A DNA stretch of 64,000 nt from Ceratodon purpureus (taxonomy: Eukaryota; Streptophyta; Bryopsida; Pseudoditrichales; Ditrichaceae): assembly GCA_014871385.1 (NCBI GenBank), contig CM026426.1:93561315-93625314 (forward strand). The letters are read 5' to 3'. Numbering within the stretch: the first letter of the stretch is position 1; each line of letters starts with the position of its first letter. Shown here piece by piece: positions 55,467-64,000 of this stretch. Under the pieces are notes generated by a model, which saw only the letters and a program-made list of their open reading frames with translations, was not told the DNA's origin and ran no database searches. The position numbers were made by a program, and so were the translations under genes.

Positions 55467-56162
55467 GTGAAGATGACTCATCTCTCTCTCGAAAATTCTA
55501 GAGAACCAGACCCGGTTGATACTAATTGCGCATCAGCAGATATTCGAACATCGTATACGCCGAAAGAGGATACCGACATAATTGGCATTGGTGAAACTCC
55601 ATTTTGTACTGTGGACAGTGTCACAGTAAGCAGAGACATTGTTGACAATGTCACACGAAGTGTAGGAGTCGGACCTCGGGAGGAGATACACGTGCAATCC
55701 GTTTACCAGGAAGACCCTGTCGAGGAAGTTACATCGGATCTCGCCGTGCAAGGTTTGAGAGTATCGCAGTCAGGGGCAAAGACGGGAGGTGGGGAACCAC
55801 CATTGGAGCAAGGAGATGGCCACGGTGTCCCTACTGTATTTGCGGAGATCAATCAAATTTTGAGCGACGTTGACACTTCACCGGTCACAGCTCCGCTGAT
55901 AAAGTTAAGCCAGTTTCAGAACACCGCACATTGAGGTCAAGATATGGACGACAAAGGTTCCACATTTTCTCAGGATTTGAGCTTTGTGCAGTGGATGAAG
56001 GGGCAGGGAGAGGTGAATGTGCAGACTCCTTACGAGGGTGTGTCCATAGTCACTAGAAATAGTGGGGACGAGGCACCGTCTGGGAGAAGGACTCTGCCTG
56101 TCAAAACCTTTGTTCCACCTTCGAAGAGGAGAATGACCCCAATGTTACTACGGTGGAGCTAG
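55467..56162 (+). CDS. Low-complexity MULE-B region before ULP1
   Basis: Two open stretches (55467-55934 and 55944-56162) are rich in Asp, Thr, Val and Ser with no domain seen. An AGTGTCAC copy at 55617 sits in codons. It is likely a disordered linker of the protease protein. Confidence 0.35.
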
Positions 56163-57213
56163 TCAACTTATTCCAGCACTACGATGTCACAAGTAAGGAT
56201 CAAGAACGGCTTGCAGACCTCGCGAAGAAGAAAGAGGTGGATATTGTTATTGCCGCAGCCCCGTGGCCTACTTGTGAAATTGTCTCGGTTGAGGACGTGT
56301 CTGTTATGACTCTTTCTCAGGCTTACAATTACTTACACGTAGAGGATTGGTTGCAGACGTTGTTGGGGCGAACTGGGCGGAGGGACGGTGCATTGGAGGT
56401 AGTGTTCTTCAGCGAAAGGCAGAAGGAATTGGAGGTACGATTCCACGCTATTAGAGAACTAAAACGGGTCACGACGCGACTAGGAATTGACGTTGTGGAT
56501 TTTGTAGTATCACGATTGTACTTCCAGTTTCCTTTGTGAGAGCGGCATCAGATCATGTTCACGACAACCGGGGTGTGCTCAACGTACAAGCATTCTAGTT
56601 CTAATTGGGCTGTATTTCTAAAATGGGCGACTGTTTTTTTGCAGCCTCCACCACCCGTGAAGGTGCACCAAGTAAAGGAGATTTTAGTCCCCTGGATTGC
56701 CCATGATCATTGGTCCCTTCTTGTTTTTCACTATGATAGAATTGTACATATGGACTCCAAGCCAGGACGATACCACCATCCTTCTGGTCGAGACGCAGAC
56801 TTTGTCATTTGGATTTCCAATGCCTCGCAGACTGTGAGAGGGGTGGAATGTTACGAAGTCCCCATTGTCTCACTCAAGGTTGCATATCAACCCGACAACT
56901 ATGAATGTGGCCACCACACCATTTGCAATGCAATTCTGTACCTCAAGGTAAAGAACTCCTCTGTCCCTTCATTTTGCAGGCCAATTACGTTTTTCATTAC
57001 AGTGGTACTTGTTGTTTTGAGATGTGTCCGCCGACTAGAAAATTGAAATTATAATGATTGATTGGAAACCAGTTCAAAGCATGGAAGTTTGCAGATAGGG
57101 AGGACCTCATGAAGACGGTGCTACTTGCACCATTCCACTCGAAGCACATGAATATGCAGATTTTGTGTTTGTTGGCACGGGAGCTAGATCCTAAGCGAAG
57201 AGACACAAGATAG
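56153..57213 (+). pseudogene. MULE-B ULP1-like (C48) protease
   Basis: A helical N-terminal region (56153 to about 56535) is followed by the protease exon to 56947 and a last exon 57073-57213 ending in TAG (GTAAAG donor, CCAG acceptor). The catalytic set is complete: His in AHDHWSLLVF, Asp in IVHMDS, Gln and Cys in YQPDNYECGHHTI. Between LYFQ (56527) and the PPPPVKVHQVKEIL start (56645) the frame has a TGA. A TTTTTTTGCAG acceptor is present, but no donor gives the right phase, whereas MULE-A reads straight through here. So this copy needs an unusual splice or is broken. It would cut SUMO-like conjugates; its use to the transposon is unknown. Confidence 0.7.
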
Positions 57214-58942
57214 CTTGCACCTTTCTTGGTGCCTCTGACAAAGAAAGGAGGATCTGTAGAGGAGTCCAATGACGTTTTAGGAGTAGTCTAAGTGTAATGG
57301 CATAGTTGACGCTGTAAACATTTGATGTCATCTTCTAGTGTAAAGAATCCCACATTTTGTACTTACTTTTGGATTGTCAGATTAATTCTATCTGCACCAT
57401 AGTTGGGGCACATTCTGGAATATTTGATAACCACAACTCTCATATAACAGTTTAGTTCTCGAACATATCCTAGTCTTTGAGTTTATGGAATGGAACTGTG
57501 ATTCATATGACGTTCATGTGTATGAAATATTAGGAGTTACGCAGTTGACTCTTAGACCATTACACTATGATTCCCGAGTGTTGATCTGAACCCAAATATT
57601 CTAACATAGAAGGGTCACTACTTTGTATTTCACGAATGTTGCACGACCAATTTTATTCAAAGCACACCATCCGCATATACAATTATCTATAATGAAGAAA
57701 AAATGTCATACACAATTTATCATTAAGTTATGGGCGCTTTCAGAATCTCAAACAAAATTCAACAAAGTGTAATGTAATTTAGCGTTCTCCCATTTAATTG
57801 GGAAGAAAATATTTATTTGTATAATTGTAAGTGACCTCCGAATTTTGTGATAAGGTACATGTGTAGTTGGATTAAATAAATTATATTTGTTACGTTATTA
57901 TATTTATTGTAATATATTTATTAGCGTAAACTTTATATTACACAAGAGAAGAACGCGCCCCATTCTCATCCCATCAACTCCCACCATTTGTATATAAGAA
58001 AGAACTTGTTTGGTTTACACCCTCTCTTGCAGTCTGTCTTTTATTTTTTTATTTGGTTGGGTTGTGATCCACGTGAGGTCTATTTTCGTTTCCAGAATCT
58101 AACTTAGAGATGGAAGGGCTAGAATCGGAGGTTCTGGAGTTCTTAGCAACAATAGCTGACTTTGTAGAGGTACCTGTCCCAATAATGCGTCTCTTCATTC
58201 CGTCTCTAAACCATACTGTCGGGCCTATGCGTAATGATCGAGTATATCCTTTGGCCTTGTCTTTGCGACATTCCCACCTCAAGCGTAAAAAGGACAGTGC
58301 CTTTGGGTATTAATTTGAAGGCTTCGGAAAATAAGAAGGTTGTTCTCTTCCTCGCGAGTGAACGGTTCAAGTGTTCCAGTACTTACGTATTACTAGTGCA
58401 AGGGAAGTCTTAGTGGAAGGAACAGACACGTGACACCAAGACCATGGAATGTGGTTGTAGATCTATGGTATCATGTACTCACAACAGTTGATATTCTTGA
58501 ATTTAGGCAATTACTTATATGTCGTACTCCGCACATTGATGTATGTTCTTTAGGAAACAAATCTTGCTATGGCAAGAGTTATACAATATCACGCTTGACA
58601 AGATCGAGCCTCTTGTCACGCATATATTTTTCGCGGATATTCTATTCGAATTACCCATGCTTCTAAATCTGTGACACTAACTAGCACATGCTACTCTGTG
58701 ACATTCATTAATTAACATGCCCAACCTCGACTTCATTTAGTGTTACAAGATCGGCTTTCTCACAGTACGCATGTGTCACAATGTCACAGGAAAAAAAACA
58801 GTGTCACGAAAAAAGAAATTCTGAGCCAAAAGAACAGTAACACTCTGTTAAATAGAAACTCTGATGCAAACAAATTCGGGACATATTATACTACCCATTC
58901 CTCAACACCCACAACCGGCTAGCATTCCTAAACACAAACTAC
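57214..58942. other. AT-rich spacer between MULE-B convergent genes
   Basis: No gene is recognised. It is AT-rich to about 57960. The minus frame 58049-58282 is basic (Arg/Lys) with no domain. GTGACACT or its complement is at 58671 and 58800, with near-matches at 58770-58790. Confidence 0.5.
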
Positions 58943-59330
58943 CATTACGTGCAAAAACCGGTCTTGAAAAGGCCGTGTAAGCCTACCCTTTCTAGGTGAA
59001 CCCCCTGCCCCCCGCTGGCAGCAAATGCCAAAATCGCTGCCCGCATGCACCTCGGTGGCGCGTCCTGAACAAAGGTCCTCGGAATATGCGACCTGACATG
59101 ATCGGGTCGGCTCGGAGTTTGGTCCAAAGTGGCAGATGCTGTCAGCCCGCCGCTGTAGCAACGCCCTCCACACGCCTCGCGAGGAGGTCAGTGGTTCGAG
59201 CCCCCGTGGCGGTTGCTGGCACCACGGTGGCACAGCCAGTGCCATGTCAAAAAGTACGCGGGCAGCGGCCATTTTTTTCTCTCACGTGCCGCTTACACGG
59301 CCTTTTCTAGACCTGTTTCTGCACGTAATG
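58943..59330. mobile_element. 388 bp MITE with 40 bp inverted repeats and a tRNA-like B box
   Basis: The ends CATTACGTGCAAAAACC... (58943-58982) and their inverted partner (59291-59330) match over about 40 bp with few differences, including GGCCGTGTAAGC. The GC-rich middle contains GGTTCGAGCCCC (about 59192), an RNA polymerase III B box, with complementary GCCGC/GGCGG arms around it. It is nested in MULE-B. No target duplication is clear (TAC on both sides, inverted). It could be a folded DNA transposon remnant that picked up a tRNA-like piece. Confidence 0.6.
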
Positions 59331-59933
59331 AGTAGCGTAGCTAGTTTAGTTTGCGCTATATTCTGGAGCTCTGTTTCTCCGAGGCCACCATAGAACTGCC
59401 TCAAAACCTAGCGCACGTCATTGCCATTTCCCACCTCACTAGCGCTACGCATAGCAGTGCATCGCATAAGGCTGGAGATGTCGGCGTTCTCGAGAACCCA
59501 ACCCCGTTCGACAATGTTGGATCGTGACCTCCGTCATCGAGCTCGACGTAGACATGTGGAGTACCTTCTAACCGCACCATCTTCCCGAGCTCCGACAGTG
59601 GGTTCAGCGTCCATGCTCCCTGGGTCATCGCCTCCGAAGGAACTGATGGAATTCCTGTTCTTCAAAACGCATAATATCAGAAGGAGGCATCCTAGCACGC
59701 AGCTGTCCACGAGTCTGATCTCAAGGTCTAAACCAAAACGAATCATTGCTATTCACAAACCCTAAGAGTACAACAAAGAAGCGGCAAAAAAATATAACAA
59801 TGCATAGCTCAATGTGGATGGAGAATAGATAGTACACGGTGGTCTAGTAACGGGATGTAATATAAATTCTGGATTTCATGCATCCTAAATGAGGGAATGG
59901 ATGACAAACCAGAGTCTTACTTAGGGAATAGAG
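59331..59933. other. MULE-B segment, no clear gene
   Basis: Open frames on both strands lack recognisable domains. It would hold the 3' end of the transposase transcript. Confidence 0.4.
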
Positions 59934-61157
59934 TCAAAGTTGACGAGCCACGAGTGGGCCGGAACGCTCTAAGAAGTCTTTGTTTCGTGCTAGTTTGAAT
60001 CCCATGCCATCATTCACAGTCTCAAACACCGGTACTTCCTTCAGAGGGTTTTGAATACCGACTCGCTTATCCGCCTTCAGTCTTCTTAGTCGTCCAAGAG
60101 TTTGGTTAAATTCAGCGAGCAAATGCTCCATTAAAAACTAATCTTCTTCCACCTCCTCGTGCAACTGAATTACTCGCATTCGCAAAGTGTCTGCCATATC
60201 CTGTGCATTACGCCGTTGAGGTGTGTGATTTGGTATCATAGGAACTGAAGAGGACTGAGATATTGGTGTACTATAATCCTCCATCCGAGGGATAGGGATT
60301 TGCCGAGGAGTTAGTAACTGCTTAAGCCCGCCATTGACATTACCTGCCATCCTCCCACACTACCTCGCAATTGTCCCTTCTGCGATATCGGGATGCATCA
60401 TCATGACCACCTTCACGTGATGCTTGCACATATTACCGCGTTGTGCCCACACACAGATACATAATCCCCACTCCGATCCTAGATTGTGAACCGTATACCG
60501 TAAATGTTGATGTTTGGTAGATGTAACAAGCGCAGTGTCACCGTCCTTCTCTGGCAAAGTGACGTTGATGTCCGGTATTTTTCTCGCTTTGAGGATTGAG
60601 CTGACAACTATATCCTGCATTTTTTTGTTATCAACGAATCCCTTTTCCTTCCGAAGGTCTTTATACCAATAATGGTCAAGGACATCCTCAGTGAGTGCAG
60701 TAAAGCACCAGTCTACTCGTCTACCAGTCATCCTGCTTCTTTCAGACTTCAGAATAGACTTGGCAAATTCGTGGTATCCTTCTATGGCTGCATTCGTATC
60801 TTGACCGCGATAGTCCAATCTCCGGAAGCCCACGACCCACATATGCGCCTTCTCCAGCCATTGTTCCTTCATGTAGGACCAGAACTCTACTTCTTGAGGA
60901 TATTTTTTTCCAGTTCTTCGATCTTGCTTCTTGCCCACTCCTTCCCCTCATCTCCTTCTGGAGAACTCTTATCGTACATAATTAATCCCAGGTCCTTCAT
61001 TATTTCCGCCCACCGTCCAAGATCCCCAATATTATAGCACGAGTTTTTCTGCCAAGCTCTTCTAACATGCCATAAGCATAAAAAGATGGCCGTCCTGGGC
61101 CACATGGCACTACACGAAGATCAAGATGAGAATTTTAATCGTGCGTAATTGAATTAT

Positions 61158-61181
61158 GTGACACTGTGACACTGTGACACT
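61158..61181 (+). promoter_or_regulatory. Three direct tandem GTGACACT octamers
   Basis: Perfect back-to-back copies start at 61158, 61166 and 61174, with a fourth at 61216. They lie in an intron of the MULE-B transposase gene. Confidence 0.8.
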
Positions 61182-62109
61182 GGCGGCTATAGTACCAAAA
61201 TAGATCGACTAGAAGGTGACACTTACTTGATGGCATTAATCTCTCCCTGGGCGCAATCAACAATAAATGCTGCAGGCTCCCAATCAGGCTGCTCTGCTAC
61301 CATCCGGTCATTGAGAGCCTTCATCCATGGTTTGAGATTGGCTTTGGCACACTTTGAAGTGAGTATGAAAGCTACTGGCACACCGTTATGCCACTCATCA
61401 AACACCATCGAAGTATACAAAGGAAACTGCGTGGTAGACATAGTGGGTACAATGTCAGTTCATGAAGTACTTAAGTAACAACACTTAAGTGAAAGAAAGA
61501 GGGTGAAGTCTGGGATTACCTTCTTCTCATTAGTCCCAAAAGTAGCGTCCACTGAAATACCACCCCGGTGCCCATGCTTCAACATCGTTTGACGCTGCCA
61601 TTCATTCAAAATTCCAATTGTGAATGGCATCTTAGTCCTGTTATGTTTGCCGGGCACAGGTACCGGTTTCTCTTTATTAGATTCGGTGTAGTAGAAAACC
61701 TTATCTGGATTCCTTTCAACCCACATCTGAAACACTCTGCGCATTGTTCTTGTGCAACATGTATGTTTCCTGAGCAAGTTTTCTGGATATGTTCTGAATG
61801 TCTTTAGTAGTAAGCAACAAGTCCCTAGTGATTTATTTTCCTTCAGTCTGGTACTGCTTCAGTAGTTCAAGGTGTTTCTTCATGATTTGATTGGACAAAT
61901 CCTTCCAACATAGGCAGTCCTCTACAAATGATCTTATCTCGGGGGACAAGTGAGCTGGAAAGGCACTTCGATCTCCAAAATTAATTCCGCCGTGTACAAT
62001 AAGTCCGTCCCGATTAACGTGCTTCTCCTAGATTATATAGATCTCCAAGACGTGCGGAAGGTGAAGCAAAGTCTTCACAGTGAATTGCGCTAAACATCCC
62101 CTTTTGATT

Positions 62110-62135
62110 GACCCCCCCCCCCCCCCCTCCCCCCA
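62110..62135 (+). repeat. Poly-C tract in the MULE-B transposase gene
   Basis: A run of about 18 C followed by TCCCCCC. In the minus strand it sits just before the GCLAQFTVK block and shifts the frame. Length may be unreliable in the sequence itself. Confidence 0.8.
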
Positions 62136-63944
62136 CTTTTACTTAGAGTCCTGCTTCATCTTCTGTCTAGGATGTGCTGTGGGAGCCTCTACCTTTAGAC
62201 CATCTAGGTCAGTGTGGACCTGCAAATTAGGGGCATCGACGACCTCCCCCACAGAATCTATTACTTCATCCTGACCAGTGCTGATTTCCGCAGTATCTGA
62301 CATAGAGCAGGCTGTGTCACTGTGCTCGCATAGTGCGGTTAAGAAGGGGGAGATAACATCCATACGGACGTCCTCAGCAACTGTCTCTGCAGTTGTCGGA
62401 ATTGGTAAACCCTGTTCACCACAGGTCGCAACACGGTCATCCTCAACGACATGTGGAGCGGGAAGGACATTATTGCAGTCCATGTGACACTGATCCTCAG
62501 AAGCAGGGACGCCCTTTTTCTTCCGAGGGGCATATTTCCTTGTAGGCTTCTTCGTAGGTGCTAGAGCATCGACCACGGAACCAGGGTCAGTTTCCGTAGG
62601 CTGGGAAATCGACCCCAGTGGGGACTTTGAACCAGCTGGTGAGACTGTAGATGGAAATCTAGCCTTGGAATTCCTTTTCTTCGCTGGTTTGGATGTGGGC
62701 TAAATGGTTGTAACACCAGCATTGGCAGTCCCGTCAACGATTTTCTTCTTCCTTGGAACTCTCTTCTAAACCGGCGGGGAGGACTGGTCCACAGAGGGAA
62801 CCTCATTAAGATTGGGAATTAGCGATGATGGTACACCGTCTGCGCTCGCTAGCTGAGGTTGTCCTATGTCTTTTAAACTCTTCTTCTTAGGAGCACGCTT
62901 CTTGGCCTCGGTAGTGGAAGCCTGCACCATCCAATCCATAGCATCCATCCCGCAACCTGGGGTTTTGGACTTGAACCTCCGAGCGGGCTTCCTTCCCTAT
63001 GCATCCTTCAATCGTCTTGCTTGGGCTTTCCTAGTAGGCGCAAGCGCAGGACCTTCAGGGACCGCGTCGGGGACACGCTGTTTTTTCTTCGGCTTCGGGA
63101 GGACGTCCTCCGTAATTGGCTTGACCATGTGCGAGAAGTCCTTGGGACCGTACTTGCATTTATACCTACAAATTCAGGTTTGATTGCCAAATATCAGAGT
63201 ATACCAAAAACATTGGAGAGCGGACAACATAACCACGTACGGTACACTGTGGCAGTGATTGACTTACCTCGTGAAATCCATTGCCATCTTGTGCCCATCG
63301 CGGCTTTGATTGGGCTGACGATTCTCCTTACAGGGCCAAAATTTGCATTGCGCTCCCTCTCTCCCACACTGCATCCCGTCGATAAAATCTTGCACTTGCA
63401 CCGTTGGAACATAACACTACTAAACAACATAGGATTTCTTGTGTTCTCCCCGAGGCGGTCGATACTGGAGCTCCCATTCCAAATCGCATGGACCGATGAT
63501 ACCACCGGGGGGATTCTGCACGCGCTCCTCAATGGACTAAAGTTGTAGGCGGTGAATATTGAACTGACCAAGATCTATATCTACGCATAGCTCATCTCCT
63601 TCCATTGTAGGAAAATGCGAGGATATCTCACCTATCTGTCTAAACCCTAAACCGATTCCCCTTCCTCCAATGTACACCGTAATGCCTGATCAATTTCAAG
63701 AGACATGAAGGAATTGTCAAGCTATGCAACATCTTTACCCAAACATCCTAGAAGACGGACTATTTCTTATAGTGACATTGGTTCTCTACAATCACATCGA
63801 TCCTCTCTTCAATCGTCGACATGAACGCGCAGATCTCAGCAAAAACTGCATGCCATTCTTCTGAAACAGATACGAGGGCCACATCAGAACGTGTAGATCC
63901 ATTCCACAAACCTAAACCAATGCGCCCAGCGGTCGAGAACACTG

Positions 63945-64000
63945 GAAAACCCTAATCCAACTAGAACCCTAGAAGCAACAACGAGGACGATGGATCTGAC
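63945..64000 (-). repeat. MULE-B right terminal inverted repeat, inner part only
   Basis: The reverse complement reads GTCAGATCCATCGTCCTCG and on, as at 51174. A CTAGTTGGATTAGGG insertion-like difference follows. It is cut by the window edge. Confidence 0.85.

Larger units (their letters stand above)
59934..63571 (-). pseudogene. MULE-B MURA-type transposase with SWIM finger
   Basis: Exon 1 (about 63280-63571) has the Cys block VQVQDFIDGMQCGREGAQC after two TAG codons. Exon 2 (to about 62110) has YKCKYGPKDFSHMV and several basic patches (KKRAPKKK, KRVPRKKK, KYAPRKKK). The core follows: FTVKTLLHLPHVLEI, LSPEIRSFVEDC, HRGGISVDATFGTN (first Asp kept), MVFDEWHNGVPVAF, AFIVDCAQGEINAI (second Asp), IFLCLWHVRRAW, TNAAIEGYHEF (Glu), and a full SWIM finger LCICVWAQRGNMCKHH. 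Stops at about 60360, 60135, 61825 and 62030 and a C-tract at 62110-62135 interrupt it. It is catalytically more complete than MULE-A but not a working gene as it stands. Confidence 0.85.
50924..64000. mobile_element. MULE-B: Mutator-like transposon, right end beyond window
   Basis: The left end is placed at GGAGAACACTAAAT (50924), by likeness to the GGAGAAGGCTAAAT start of MULE-A. Bases 51174-51220 recur inverted at the window's very end (63953-64000, finishing GATGGATCTGAC), so some 250 bp of the right repeat lie outside and the full length would be about 13.3 kb. Gene order equals MULE-A: accessory protein and ULP1 protease on +, MURA on -. The ULP1 triad and the transposase DDE residues are kept, but nonsense codons are present. 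It also has extra + strand ORFs (53477-55934) I do not see in MULE-A, and a nested MITE. Confidence 0.85.

Noticed and set aside
59140-59220. A tRNA gene inside the MITE
   Set aside because: Only the B box and part of the stems fit; no convincing A box or anticodon arm.

Overview
The window is nuclear DNA of a land plant. Two host genes with spliced introns anchor this: a nuclear gene for a chloroplast 30S ribosomal protein (PSRP-3/Ycf65, 49034-50253) and a multi-exon BRCT-domain gene (43177-47441) that appears to carry a U12-type AT-AC intron. Small introns (about 70-700 bp) and many DNA transposons make a bryophyte or lycophyte more likely than a flowering plant, but that is a weak inference.

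Layout. From before base 1 to about 10301 lies a CACTA (En/Spm-like) transposon. It has a broken Tnp2-type transposase, a 1.06 kb TTAA-flanked element in its first intron, and downstream three well-spliced exons coding a BRCT domain most like the last BRCT of DNA ligase IV. From 12158 to 42564 lies a Mutator-like element, MULE-A, with about 265 bp terminal inverted repeats and a perfect 10 bp target duplication. It has a ULP1-like protease gene on + and a SWIM-type MURA transposase on -, converging on an AT-rich spacer. A second transposon of 17.6 kb (17473-35060) sits in that spacer, with 29 bp terminal inverted repeats and an AGAG flank. This inner element codes a DUF7869-like protein (candidate transposase), a DUF8039-like protein, an unrecognised minus-strand protein and three FCP1/HAD-like domains. 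It is itself interrupted by a CCGG-rich insertion (between 22612 and 26206) with an intact 624-codon ORF. Host sequence follows (42575-50923) with the two host genes. MULE-B, a relative of MULE-A, starts near 50924 and runs off the right edge; its right inverted repeat is entered at the last bases.

Most unusual pattern. Each nested element is sprinkled with its own short motif over its whole length, including exons. The 17.6 kb element holds 26 copies of a 17 bp palindrome (GTCGGC-N5-GCCGAC and close variants) that I find nowhere else in the window. It is densest in the divergent promoter region 27652-28918. MULE-A and MULE-B share the octamer GTGACACT (25 exact copies). The CCGG-rich insertion is full of CCGGA/TCCGG. 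This resembles the logic of VANDAL MULEs, whose VANC proteins bind element-specific dispersed motifs to undo silencing. I propose, as inference, that the 17.6 kb element is a little-described transposon type with such a self-recognition code.

Most transposon genes carry nonsense codons or frameshifts. The BRCT exons in the CACTA region, the DUF8039-like ORF, the 394-codon disordered ORF and the 624-codon ORF are open.
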